A stretch of DNA of 64,000 bases. Origin: Patella vulgata. Its lineage: Eukaryota > Mollusca > Gastropoda > Patellidae. Below the pieces are notes generated by a model that made no database searches, was not told where the DNA came from, and saw only the letters and a list, made by a program, of their open reading frames with translations. The DNA lies in contig NC_065882.2 in assembly GCF_932274485.2 (NCBI RefSeq), forward strand, positions 61,789,431 to 61,853,430, written 5' to 3'. Position 1 is the stretch's first letter. Each line of letters opens with the position of its first letter. The translations under genes and the position numbers were made by a program. Below, one piece after another: positions 32,608-42,218 of this stretch.

Positions 32608-33406
32608 CACTTCGAGATCAGTACAAAAGATTGGATTTTAACTTTTTTGATAAGCAAGGTACATTTGCTAATTTCCGCACAGATCAATTCATTAACTTCG
32701 CGAGGTATTGACATCCACCACTGACAGACAAAAACAAGAACAGCCATTAAATGAAGACGAGTTGGAATTGTAGAGTTCTCAAGTTTGTAGTGTAGCGAAT
32801 GCCAATGGATTAATTTATACTAGTAATAGTGTTCAAAATGCCAAGAGATTAATTTATAATAGTAAAGTATTTGGATTATGTGCTGCGGATGAGCATAAGC
32901 CGCGACAAAATGTGAAAGTGCGACAAAATGTGAAAGTGCGACTAGATATCAAAATGTAAAGAAAAGTGATACAAAATGTAAGAATCTGACTGAGAGTGAC
33001 GCACATTTGAAAAGTGCTGAGACTATTGAAAATGATGACTTTTTTACCATAACATGTTCAAAACGGGTTGTAGATGTTCAAATAAATATGTAAATCATGA
33101 TTTTGTTATTTTTGTCCCTCTTCAACTGATACACGGCCACTTTTCAACTGATACTTTTCAACTGATACCCTCCCATTTTCATCAAAGAGTCGAGAAAAAG
33201 TATGGGTATAATCCAATATATGACACCCAAAAATCACTATTTGCCTGGGTACTACTTGGAATCAATATCTGTTCAACTACAAAAACTTGTGTATATCCCT
33301 TTTAATAGGACCCAGCTCATCTTTTCATTAAAGCCTCATTGTTTTAAAGGACAACTGATGCTGAACAGATCAGCAAATATCCCTATAAAAGTGTTTAGTT
33401 ACTCAC

Positions 33407-33469
33407 CAATAATCCTAATATCTTAGTTTCAACCTGAACTCGATTCTCTGTCTCTAGATTTCCAACAAC
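33407..33469 (-). CDS. ZYG11B: ZYG11 exon VVGNLETENRVQVETKILGLL
   Basis: 63 nt, acceptor aacag, donor gtgagt; 21 codons ending ETKILGLL, matching human QKVLGLL. The following NNIAEV segment of the family should come next but no exon for it is seen before 31711. Confidence 0.8.
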
Positions 33470-33619
33470 CTGTTAAAAATGTTACAAGTAACCATTATAA
33501 TAATAGTACATTGTTTTACTTCAGCTGAATAATCTATATGCAAAAATGCAATTATCACACTGACCATCAATATAGTAAGGAAAATAAAATTAAAATTGAA
33601 GATAATAGTACATCTATAC

Positions 33620-33690
33620 CTATAATGTTGTCATAAACAGTTCCAAGTCCTTTTCTGAAAGAAAAACTCTACATGTTGGAGGAGACTCAT
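33620..33690 (-). CDS. ZYG11B: ZYG11 exon DESPPTCR, with a premature stop
   Basis: 71 nt, acceptor tttcag, donor gtatag. With the G carried over from the previous exon it reads DESPPTCRVFLSEKDLELF, then MTTL and TAG, against human DESPTTCRHFIENQGLELFM. The last codon before the donor is TAG. CAG (Gln) is the likely ancestral codon, a single C-to-T change. Confidence 0.8.
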
Positions 33691-33840
33691 CTGAAAATAA
33701 AAAGAAAGAAGATCAATACAAGTCAATGACACAGAGCATCAAAAAAAATAATTCTTTCTACACATGCATACTATCATGATAATAAATAATGAGTATGGAA
33801 CAATCCACAATGTATTGAATTTAAATTTGAGAATAGGTCC

Positions 33841-34590
33841 TATTTACCTGTTATGCTCCATTGAGTAGGCTACTTAGTATAGATTTGAGTTTTAGTGAGA
33901 TCTAACAGAGCACTGAGTGGACATTGAAACTATTTTCCTGTGAGATTAGGTAGAGCACCAAGTGGATATTCGAAATGGGGTTTAATGTCCTACTGTTCTG
34001 CTAAAGGTTTCATAGAGTATCCAAGAGTATTTACCTGTGAGGTTCAATAGAGCACCGAGTATAAATCCAAGAGTATTTACCTGTGAGGTTCAATAGAGCA
34101 CCGAGTATAAATCCAAGAGTATTTACCTGTGAGGTTCAATAGAGCACCGAGTGTAAATCTGAGAGTATTTACCTGTGAGGATTCATAGAGCACTGAGTGT
34201 GAATTTTAGAGTATTTACCTGTGAGGTTCCATAGAACACTGTGAGTGTAAATCTGATAGTATTTACCTGTTAGGTTCCACAGAGCACCGAGTGTAAATCT
34301 GAGTGTATTTACCTGTGAGGTTCCATAGAGCACTGAGTGTGAATTTGAGAGTATTTACCTGTGAGGTTCCATAGAGCACTGAGTGTGAATTTGAGAGTAA
34401 TATCAATTAACTGATTATCCACTGTGAGTGTAAATCTGATAGTATTTACCTGTTAGGTTCCACAGAGCACCGAGTGTAAAACTGAGTGTATTTACCTGTG
34501 AGGTTCCATAGAGCACTGAGTGTGAATTTGAGAGTATTTACCTGTGAGGTTCCATAGAGCACTGAGTGAATTTGAGAGTAATATCAATTA
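33841..34590 (-). repeat. 46-bp minisatellite made from a ZYG11 exon end plus its 5' splice site
   Basis: Eleven clear units. The + strand motif tatttacctgt starts at 34028, 34074, 34120, 34166, 34212, 34260, 34306, 34352, 34443, 34489 and 34535. Spacing is 46 bp, with one 48 and one 91 where extra exon sequence (caattaactgattatc) is also copied. Diverged units lie near 33841 and 33931, and a SINE-tail scrap (33973-34008) interrupts them. On the minus strand each unit is about 37 nt of exon (gtgctctatggaacctcaca plus upstream bases) and about 9 nt of intron starting gtaaata. The units therefore present a row of donor-like sites. Confidence 0.93.
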
Positions 34591-34681
34591 ACTGATTATC
34601 GACTTTTTGTTTAACCAGACCAAGTAATTTCTTCATATATCTAGATTTTGCTCCGAGTACTGAAGTTTCTTCTGTAGATAT
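34542..34681 (-). CDS. ZYG11B: ZYG11 exon ISTEETSVLGA...LIDITLKFT, edge of the minisatellite
   Basis: Acceptor attacag (34682 on). It reads ISTEETSVLGAKSRYMKKLL, then GLVKQKVDNQLIDITLKFT; the family continues LSALWNLT. Here 140 nt lie before the first donor where 142 are expected (ttcactcag instead of ttcacactcag). The frame is therefore lost just before the WN codons. Other units in the array keep the full sequence. Confidence 0.82.
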
Positions 34682-34796
34682 CTGTAATTAATAAATAAAG
34701 GTGGAAATTTAATCAACGAGTTAACATATCACTTACTGATCAGTTCTTCTGTCAATAAGTATACTAAACAAACAGACAGCTACCCAAAAACGAACC

Positions 34797-35184
34797 CTGA
34801 ATAACTGAAATGAAATGGGGTTTAACGTCCTACTGTTCTGCTCCTATGCTGGGCTAATGAAGACGGGCATACGCCATACAGTGTGCTATCAGGGGAATTT
34901 TGCCCGGGCAGCGGCACTATCGCCCACTCTTATATCGAATTCCAAATGCCAAGGGATCTTTTACATGCATTCTAATGTATACACAGGACCTCGGTTTTTC
35001 GTGTCATCCGAAGGACTAGACAGTTGTTCTTGCCAGGCCCTCCGTCCTGTATCACTCACAAGGGGGAACCACGCCGGAAAATCTGGATGAACTTTCTCGG
35101 CCAATGCAGAGATAGAACACCCGACCTCCAGGCTAGCGAGCCAGCGTCTTACCCACTTAGCCACGTGACACCCCCTGAATAACT
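34797..35184 (-). mobile_element. Full-length tRNA-derived SINE (pol-SINE family, possibly MetaSINE)
   Basis: SINE body 34807-35174 (368 bp) between direct repeats ctgaataact (34797-34806 and 35175-35184). On its own strand the head has an A-box-like tggctaagtgg, then gctggctcgctagcctggag. The central block includes acgaaaaaccgaggtcctgt and gcatgtaaaagatccc. The tail is ggacgttaaaccccatttc. It is the most complete copy of this family here and lies in a ZYG11 intron. Confidence 0.9.
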
Positions 35185-35483
35185 AGCTGATAAGACATTA
35201 TTTAATATTGCCTACTAAATAACAATAAAAAAAAAATCTGACTTCTTCTCTGATTTTTCTGATCTATCCTAGCACTGCAATGATGAATTGGGTCAGAAAG
35301 TTCTTCTCCAAACTCTCTGGTCACAAGAGTCCATCACACTATCACTATAGCCTTAACAATGTCCAATACATAGAATGCAACTTCTCGACAAGTTTGTCGA
35401 CCTCCGTTAAGTTATAACCACATATTCATTTTTCTTATCATGATACATGTATTCACTTCACAAAGAAATCATAATGGACTCAC

Positions 35484-35594
35484 TTTAGCAGCTAAAATAG
35501 AACAGATAGCTACAGACATTCGGTTCATACTAGGATCATCAAAAGCACATAAACAACCCATGACTAGTTTTGCACACTTGTAACGATCGAACGA
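35484..35594 (-). CDS. ZYG11B: ZYG11 exon SFDRYKCAKLVMGCLCAFDD
   Basis: 111 nt, 37 codons, acceptor after a t-rich run, donor gtgagt. It ends RMSVAICSILAAK, against human RMAVAIISILAAK. Confidence 0.88.
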
Positions 35595-35827
35595 CTAAAA
35601 AAAAAACCAAAAAAAACCATAAACAACAAGATTAAAAATCAATTTCTGCAATATGTATCGAAGATATAACTGATTTTGTTTTTAGTATATTTGATCACAT
35701 TTAGAGGAACTTCCAACCAGAGGTCACATGAATGACCCTAATCAGTGAAATGTTTAGATAAACCTTGAATAGGTCATGATAAATAGATATCAATTTAGAC
35801 CAATAATAATCACAGAAAACAACTCAC

Positions 35828-35881
35828 CACATCTTGTAACATTCTATCACTGTATAAAGTTAACAAAGCATTCTTCTGTAG
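35828..35881 (-). CDS. ZYG11B: ZYG11 exon LQKNALLTLYSDRMLQDV
   Basis: 54 nt, 18 codons, close to human LQKNCLLSLCSDRILQDV. Acceptor ttttag, donor gtgagt, phase 0. Confidence 0.88.
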
Positions 35882-36145
35882 CTAAAAAAACAATATTTTA
35901 TTCTTGTAACACCAAAAGGAGTGGCATGATGTTGGCATGTATTGACATTGTCGGACCCAAATTATCATTTATAATATATAGGTTGTGTGATAATTTATGA
36001 CCATTTCAAAGTATGTGACAGTTGACTTATGTTTAAGCTTGCCTTGTATAGTTGCACTTTAAGAGACCTTCTGAAATCCTACAAAGAGAAATCTGGCTTA
36101 AAAAGGGATACAATTTATATACACTGAACATGTATAAGAACTAAC

Positions 36146-36322
36146 CTGTTGGTGACTAGGGAATTGTTCCAAAGCTTTTAAAGTTAATTCAACAATATCT
36201 CTTAAACACATAGGGTGAATCTTAGGACCGAGTTCACTCTTAGATAAATTATACAAACAAGCTGTGGCTGCCATCTGTACACCTAACTGTTTAGGATGAG
36301 CCTTCATTGCAGGAATAACCAA
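36146..36322 (-). CDS. ZYG11B: ZYG11 exon LVIPAMKAHPKQLGVQMAAT
   Basis: 177 nt, 59 codons. After LVIPAMKAHPKQLGVQMAAT it reads ACLYNLSKSELGPKIHP and ends KALEQFPSHQQ. Acceptor ttttag, donor gttagt. Corresponds to the ARM-repeat start of ZYG11B (ACIFNLTKQDL, EHFPNHQQ). Confidence 0.9.
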
Positions 36323-36604
36323 CTAAAAAATACAATAGACCAACAAAATATTTCAGTTTATAACTAATTCAGTATTAAAATATGTGAGTCAACTGATACA
36401 TATAATACATACATTGTATAATAAAATTAAGAGAGATAGATTGTCATTTTGAGAGGAATTCATTAAAAGAGTCACTCCCTTTTACCGATGGAATAAAGAA
36501 CATGTGGTAATCAATGAGGATGTTGTTATTTTTTATTTTTTGAAATAATAATTGGTCATGCAACCCTTTTATATTTATCTGGTTGAATCCCTAATATTAA
36601 TCTA

Positions 36605-37228
36605 TCTACAATTAGAGCTGGCGAAAAATATCGATTATATAGCCGATAATCGTCGGCGACTACGGGAAAATATTGATATCGATATTCAGTTCTTGATATC
36701 AATACTTGTATAAAAAATAAAGGAGCTTCAATAAAATACAATTAACGGAATGATTTGTTTCAAATAATCACCGTCATATCATTCAAAACACACAAAACAT
36801 AAAAACATGCACACTAGGGAAGGTACAACAACCGCACCAGTAAATTTTGCGGTCATTTACAACAATGACAATGAATAATTAATTAATTGTTCATGGGAAA
36901 TAAATCGATTTTAATAGAAATTTATTTATTGTTATAAGCGGCCGAGGAAAATTGTCAACAGTGATTGATGGCGAGCACGAAGCTGCTAATACTTTTTTAT
37001 TAATAACACCATCAGATAAGTTGTGAACGAAGCAAACATTAAGAAAACATAGTTCGAGGATCATAGGTTTTTTTTATTTGATCAATAACATATTTAAATG
37101 CATTATTAGCATACAAACAGTTATTTCTTTCAACTTAAAATTTTCCGATGGCGATATATCAATATTGCCGAAATGGTTGCTGATATCGATATTTAAAATC
37201 GGTATCGATTGCCAGCCCTATCTACAAT
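36605..37228. mobile_element. hAT-like MITE in the first recognised ZYG11 intron
   Basis: 608-bp element (36613-37220) between perfect 8-bp direct repeats tctacaat (36605-36612 and 37221-37228). The ends are short inverted repeats (tagagctggc and gccagcccta), followed by cgatat-rich subterminal sequence. No coding content. It begins only about 16 bp downstream of the 5' splice site of exon 37237-37377 in transcript direction. Confidence 0.88.
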
Positions 37229-37236
37229 ATACATAC

Positions 37237-37377
37237 CCTGATAATATCTTCTCTAGGTTCTGTCATATGTTGTGAGAAACTAAATAACCTATACAAAGCT
37301 CTCTGTATATACATGCAACGTGACACATAACGTTTTAATGTCTCTTTTAACTGAGTCTCATCAGCTTCTCCAGTTAC
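37237..37377 (-). CDS. ZYG11B: ZYG11 exon VTGEADETQLKETLKRY (most 5' exon found)
   Basis: 141 nt, 47 codons. It reads VTGEADETQLKETLKRY, then RALYRLFSFSQHMTEPRED, against human VSGEANETQIAEALKRY. Acceptor ttttag (37378-37379), donor gtatgt (37231-37236). No exon for the preceding leucine-rich-repeat part is seen up to 39127. Confidence 0.88.
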
Positions 37378-38549
37378 CTAAAATACACAAATAATATCAC
37401 ATTAGTCCTGTATTATTCTTAAAGTTAAAATTTATTTTATTTCAGTTACAAGTTTACTAGATAGCATAGTCGTCAATACAGACATTTCCAAAAGTTATAT
37501 AGTTGAATAGTTAGACTATTGATATAATTTGATGTCTAATTGTGGATTTTCAAAACGCATGCATTATAAATTACTACTGAATATACAACAATATGGCCTT
37601 TATGAAAACCCTATGAAAGTAACATTATTTGATGGCTTCGTTTTTGTTATTTGTTTAAAAAATCCAACAAGTTATTACATTAAAAGAAGTAATCGCCCTT
37701 TATAAAACTCATATCTGCATTGGCCACACGTATTGGTATATTTTAGATGCGATGTGTAAAAGATTATGGACAGAAAAACATATGGTAATTTATTAGTGTT
37801 CGAGTAGAAAATAAAGGCGTGCAATCTCAGAATTCTTCATAAATTTTCTATAACATATATATTAATGTTCGCTGTAGAAAACCAAACAGTTGAAGTTTTG
37901 TGTATTTATGACTTTTTGTATTCTGTACAGTATTTAATGATGAAATATGAAATGGCCCTCAATGATTATTGGGTTATTATTGATATTAGAAAAATGAAAA
38001 TTTTTCACCTATGTAACGCCGAGCAACTAAGCTAATGAACAAAGTCAAAGATCACAATGTACCATATGTAATGATAGTCCTACCTCGCCCCAAGCCTATA
38101 CGTAGCAAAATTACGCCCCCCCCCCCAACATTCTTATTACGTTTCACGTTTGTTCCAAAGTGTTTAAAGAATTTCGTATGGAGTCACATTAAAATATTCA
38201 AACTGATAAACATGTTATTTTTTGCTACAGGCACGATTTCTTTCACTAAACTTTAATACCATTAGTTATTTATATAGACATCAAAGATATGCCCAATCTT
38301 ATTAAATTTAGGTATACCGTAAATAACATCAAAGATATCTATAATGACATACCCTGTTTGTTCTTTATCATTAGCTTCTGGCACCTGTGTTTATCCCTCT
38401 TATTACAGGTAAATATATTGATGATGATGGTAATGATAGGAACATCATCAAGGGGATTAAAGAATAGGCCGAAGATTCAATATTCCTAAAGTTCTTTGCA
38501 AAATAAACTATTCATAGAAACTTCGGATTTTTTTTATCTAGTAAGGCTA
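37378..38549. other. Non-coding; no upstream ZYG11 exon seen
   Basis: AT-rich, with a poly-C run at 38118-38127. Searched by eye for ZYG11 N-terminal (VHL-box, leucine-rich repeat) coding sequence without success. Confidence 0.5.
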
Positions 38550-38784
38550 TAGGAACCGTGGTGACTCAATTAGTAGTAGACAAAGAGATGCTGGCTCGCT
38601 AACCTGAAGGTCCCGGATTCAATCCCGGTGTTTGCCGAGAAATTTCCTCTGGGTTTTCCGGCGTGGTTCCCCTTGTCAGTAGTGCAGCACAGATGGGACG
38701 AAAAACCGAGGTGCCGTGTACACATTGGCGTACACGTAATAGAATCCTTGACAATTAGGTATGCTAAACCCCATTTCATTTCAG
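38550..38784 (+). mobile_element. tRNA-derived SINE of the pol-SINE family
   Basis: Plus strand. Head gatgctggctcgctaacctg and B-box-like cggattcaatcc. Then ccggcgtggttccccttgtc, a gacgaaaaaccgaggtgccg block, acattggcgtacacgt and the tail taaaccccatttcatttca. About 235 bp, lacking an internal stretch found in 34807-35174. Confidence 0.85.
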
Positions 38785-39127
38785 TCCGTTTTTACTAACG
38801 ATTAAGACCGACTGTATTTCTTATATATAGACAATTGTAAACGGCAATATTAAAAGTGTAGGATGTTTGTGCTGAAGGTATTTGTATTTAATATTATGAA
38901 TAATTTGATTCAATTTTACAATTTTCTCTGCTATTTATAGACGTTTGCACATTTATTTCCTATTGTCAGACATATATTTGCTTGAAGCATTCGATTCTCA
39001 TATGATATATTGGATTTCATTCCGGCTTAACAGCGCTACAATTTTAAACAATTGTGGTGTTTAGATGTGAATCATTAAATTGGCAAAGCATTTTAGTTCT
39101 TCAATATGCCGGATATTAAAAAAAATA
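38785..39127. other. Spacer before copy B
   Basis: AT-rich, with no feature seen. Homology to the left end of the window begins right after this at 39128. Confidence 0.5.
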
Positions 39128-40114
39128 ATTTTAGGATCCTCTTAATATTACAGAACATTGTCCACAAAACAAATGTTTTAAGATACAATTTTGCATTTGA
39201 ACTCATTTAAATATGGTCGTATATTTTTGCATCCCTTTTTGTCAGTATGTGAAAGATTAATCGAAATATATTTGAAAGATAGAACTCAAGAAACTCCTAG
39301 AAAAAATCTGTAATTTCCCACTACGCAGGCCAATCCAAATGGCACGGAAAAGACGGTTGTACAGACCCGCCATTCATGGTGAGACTGGTACCAAACTACA
39401 TACTTTTGTTTTCATTGAAATCGTAAAATTTTCTAGAATTTGTTGGCTAAAATAAATCGTCAAAGACAATCGGGATGTTAATGGGAGTATGGTATTAGAA
39501 AAACAGGTAGATCAAATACTAATATGTTGGATTATTGCTGTGACTTTGCCTCTTCGACAAATGACCGGTAAAAATGTCTAACATCTTCGAACATCATTTT
39601 CATTGCACAAGAGTTATACATAACCCCACCCCCATTCTTTTAAGTTCTTTCCGGTGATAACTAAGATTGTTTTTGTCCATATTTCAATTGTCCATAATTA
39701 TTATAATTATTTATGAAATCATTTGATTTTTGGATGTGATGCGTTGAAAATACATATCTATATGATGTGTAGAACATGCAAATCTATAACATATATTTCC
39801 ATGTCGGTCACTTTTTGCTGGGATCGGATAGAAAGCGATGTTTTAAATATTGATCTGGCATGCACACTGTGAACTGTTGGTGTCTAATAAAATGATACAC
39901 AAATAAGCCTTATTCTGTATTTAGGTATGTAATCGAAAAATTGAAAAGTGTATTAGAGCGTCTGACACATAAGCGGGATTTTTGAGGTCGCCGAAACCCG
40001 ATAAGGACACAAAAAATAGCGGCCAAAATGTCACAATTTTCCATTTTTTGCCAAATGCTTAAAGCAAGGGATAAAATTCGAGATGACTTTACTAATTACT
40101 TCCACATTGTGTTG
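39128..40114. other. Non-coding flank, copy B
   Basis: Equivalent of 1-987, essentially identical. Confidence 0.6.
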
Positions 40115-40919
40115 TGTCATGTATTACATGATATTGTTATGTGTGTATAATTGTCTCTATGATTATAATGAATAATAGTTGTGGTGTGATTCGTCTGCTA
40201 GCATTGTTGCAGAATTTAGAGACTTTTTAATCAAGACGAGCGCGTGCTGGTGACCACGTGATGCCGGGGTTGCGGCAGATGCATGGGAACCAGCGGCATG
40301 GTGGAGATTTGTTGTGAAGTTTCGTGTGTAAATTCTTTCATTGCATAGTTAGATATAAGTTATTGCATTATTTTATACCGTGTGAATGTTCGGTAATATG
40401 TCTAAATCATCGTTGATAACTCGTATCAAGTTCGTTTCATGATTATAGTAAGTAATTCGCGATAGAGTAGAAGATTCCAGCATCAACGCAGATTCCAGAA
40501 TAGTTCGACCCACGTGACATCGGAATGTGTGTTGACCAACATTTGTGTCAGGAACTGATTCTTTAATATATAATTAATAATACTGTCTAATATTTAATGT
40601 CCATTACAAGTCCGTTACGTATGTTTTTGTATGATTCTCTCGTATTACCATGTTTGTGATTGTTGTTTACCGTTCACTGTAATAAATCATGTTATTAATT
40701 GTACATTGACGTTGTCTATAATTTCTGCTGACGGGGCGTATTTCATGAATAGGTTATTTCTGGCCTTGTTTTAAGTGACGTAACAGAAATTGGGGCTTAA
40801 GTCCGGGATAATCCGTATATATTTATGATATTAGTTAAATTTCTTATGTAAACGAAATTTATAATACACAGATTTGTGTTTTGGTATATTTATAAATCAG
40901 CAGAAAGTAGAAAGTCAAT

Positions 40920-42083
40920 ATGGTGTTTACTGTCCAAACATTTTTGTCAAAACCAACTCTGGTGGAGTTTGACGGATTAAAGAAGGTTGAATTGTTAGAA
41001 CTTGCCATTCATTTCAAAGTTAAAGTAAATCAATCTATGAGAAAGAACATAATTAAAAATGCAGTACTTAAAACCTTGGTTGATAATAATATTTTTGATG
41101 AAGATGCCTTAGATTTAATTAGTGAGATACCAGGTGATGTAGATGTTTTAAAATTAAAAGAGTTAGAATTTCAACATCAGTTAAAACGACTAGAATTACA
41201 ACAAAGGCAAGAAGTACATATTAAAGAATTAGAAATTCAAAAGGAAATTAAGATAAAAGAAATTGAATTGGCAAATCAGTCACACTCCACACAGCAGTCA
41301 TTATTAAATCATTTTGATGCAGCAAAGCATATCAGATTAGTTCCTAAATTTCAAGAAAAGGAAATAGATCAGTATTTTTTACATTTTGAAAAGATAGCTG
41401 CTAGTTTAAAATGGCCAAAAGAAAATTGGACACTATTATTACAAAGTGTATTATTAGGTAAAGCTAGAGAAATATTTTCAGCTATGTCCCTTGAACAAAG
41501 TTCTAATTATGATACAGTCAAACATGCAATTCTTAATGCCTATGCTTTAGTCCCAGAGGCATATAGACAAAAATTTAGAAATTCAATCAAAGTTAATGAA
41601 CAAACACATGTAGAATTTTCCAGAGTAAAAGAACACTTATTTGATAGGTGGCTTGATTCTAAAGAAATTAATAGAAACTTTAGTAAACTTAGACAACTTA
41701 TGTTACTAGAAGAATTTAAACATTGTATACATGTTGATATTAGAACATTTCTAGACGAACATAAAGTAAGCACACTAAGTGAAGCAGCTACAATGGCTGA
41801 TGACTATTCACTCACACATGATTTAATTTCTACTAAAAGTAGCCAAAGGCTAGACAAATCTCCCCATGCCGCTACCTCTCATTATACCCCAAATAAAGTA
41901 ATTCAGAGTAGATCACCCTTTAACCCTCAAACTTATGATAAAGTCAAGTCAAATAGTGATAGCACTGTTAGGCCTAAGCCAGAAGCATATAAAGGGGTGG
42001 ATCATCATAAAATACCTGTATGTTCTTATTGTCATAAAAAAGGGCATATTATTTCAGAGTGCTGGATTCTTCAAAGAAAATAA
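40920..42083 (+). CDS. Gag-like ORF, copy B
   Basis: 387 residues, the same sequence and features as copy A: coiled coil, SCAN-like capsid end, CCHC knuckle at 368-381. Confidence 0.85.
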   Translation: MVFTVQTFLSKPTLVEFDGLKKVELLELAIHFKVKVNQSMRKNIIKNAVLKTLVDNNIFDEDALDLISEIPGDVDVLKLKELEFQHQLKRLELQQRQEVHIKELEIQKEIKIKEIELANQSHSTQQSLLNHFDAAKHIRLVPKFQEKEIDQYFLHFEKIAASLKWPKENWTLLLQSVLLGKAREIFSAMSLEQSSNYDTVKHAILNAYALVPEAYRQKFRNSIKVNEQTHVEFSRVKEHLFDRWLDSKEINRNFSKLRQLMLLEEFKHCIHVDIRTFLDEHKVSTLSEAATMADDYSLTHDLISTKSSQRLDKSPHAATSHYTPNKVIQSRSPFNPQTYDKVKSNSDSTVRPKPEAYKGVDHHKIPVCSYCHKKGHIISECWILQRK

Positions 42084-42218
42084 AATAAAAATACTAGTTT
42101 AAAATCCAGTGCTTGTGTTTCATTAAAAAGCCCTGAAGCGCCAATTAAATTAAACTTCCCTGAAAAGGTTGTTGATAATGCTGCGTCTGAATTTATTATT
42201 GAGGAGTTTAAGCCTTTT

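Larger units (their letters stand above)
25906..37377 (-). pseudogene. ZYG11B: ZYG11-family gene (CUL2 E3 ligase substrate receptor), 5'-truncated and damaged
   Basis: ZYG11B recruits proteins with an N-terminal glycine degron to a CUL2 ubiquitin ligase; its C-terminal ARM-like repeats hold the degron. Exons read down the minus strand match human ZYG11B as I remember it, from about the VSGEANETQ point to the C-terminus: 37237-37377, 36146-36322, 35828-35881, 35484-35594, 34542-34681, 33620-33690, 33407-33469, 31582-31707/31711, 30825-30877, 29913-30010, 28605-28657, 27693-27790 and 25906-26048. The N-terminal leucine-rich-repeat exons are not found. Damage: a stop codon at the end of exon 33620-33690, a 2-base shortfall in 34542-34681, no exon for the NNIAEV segment, and a tandem duplication of two exons that breaks the frame. 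Most likely a pseudogene made by the large duplication; assembly error is the alternative. ZER1 fits less well. Confidence 0.82.

Noticed and set aside
34020-34590. CRISPR-like array
   Set aside because: Repeats are head-to-tail with no unique spacers, and they match a host exon junction in a eukaryotic genome.
25906-37377. Assignment of the minus-strand gene to ZER1 rather than ZYG11
   Set aside because: The exons match ZYG11B phrases (VSGEANETQ, LSALWNLTDESP, VQLWAVWAMQHVC) closely. I could not run a search to exclude ZER1 fully.
38353-38384. Exon-like 32-nt minus-strand segment (VPEANDKEQT) between a good acceptor and donor
   Set aside because: It does not match the ZYG11 sequence expected before VTGEADETQ, and its length does not keep phase with the next exon.
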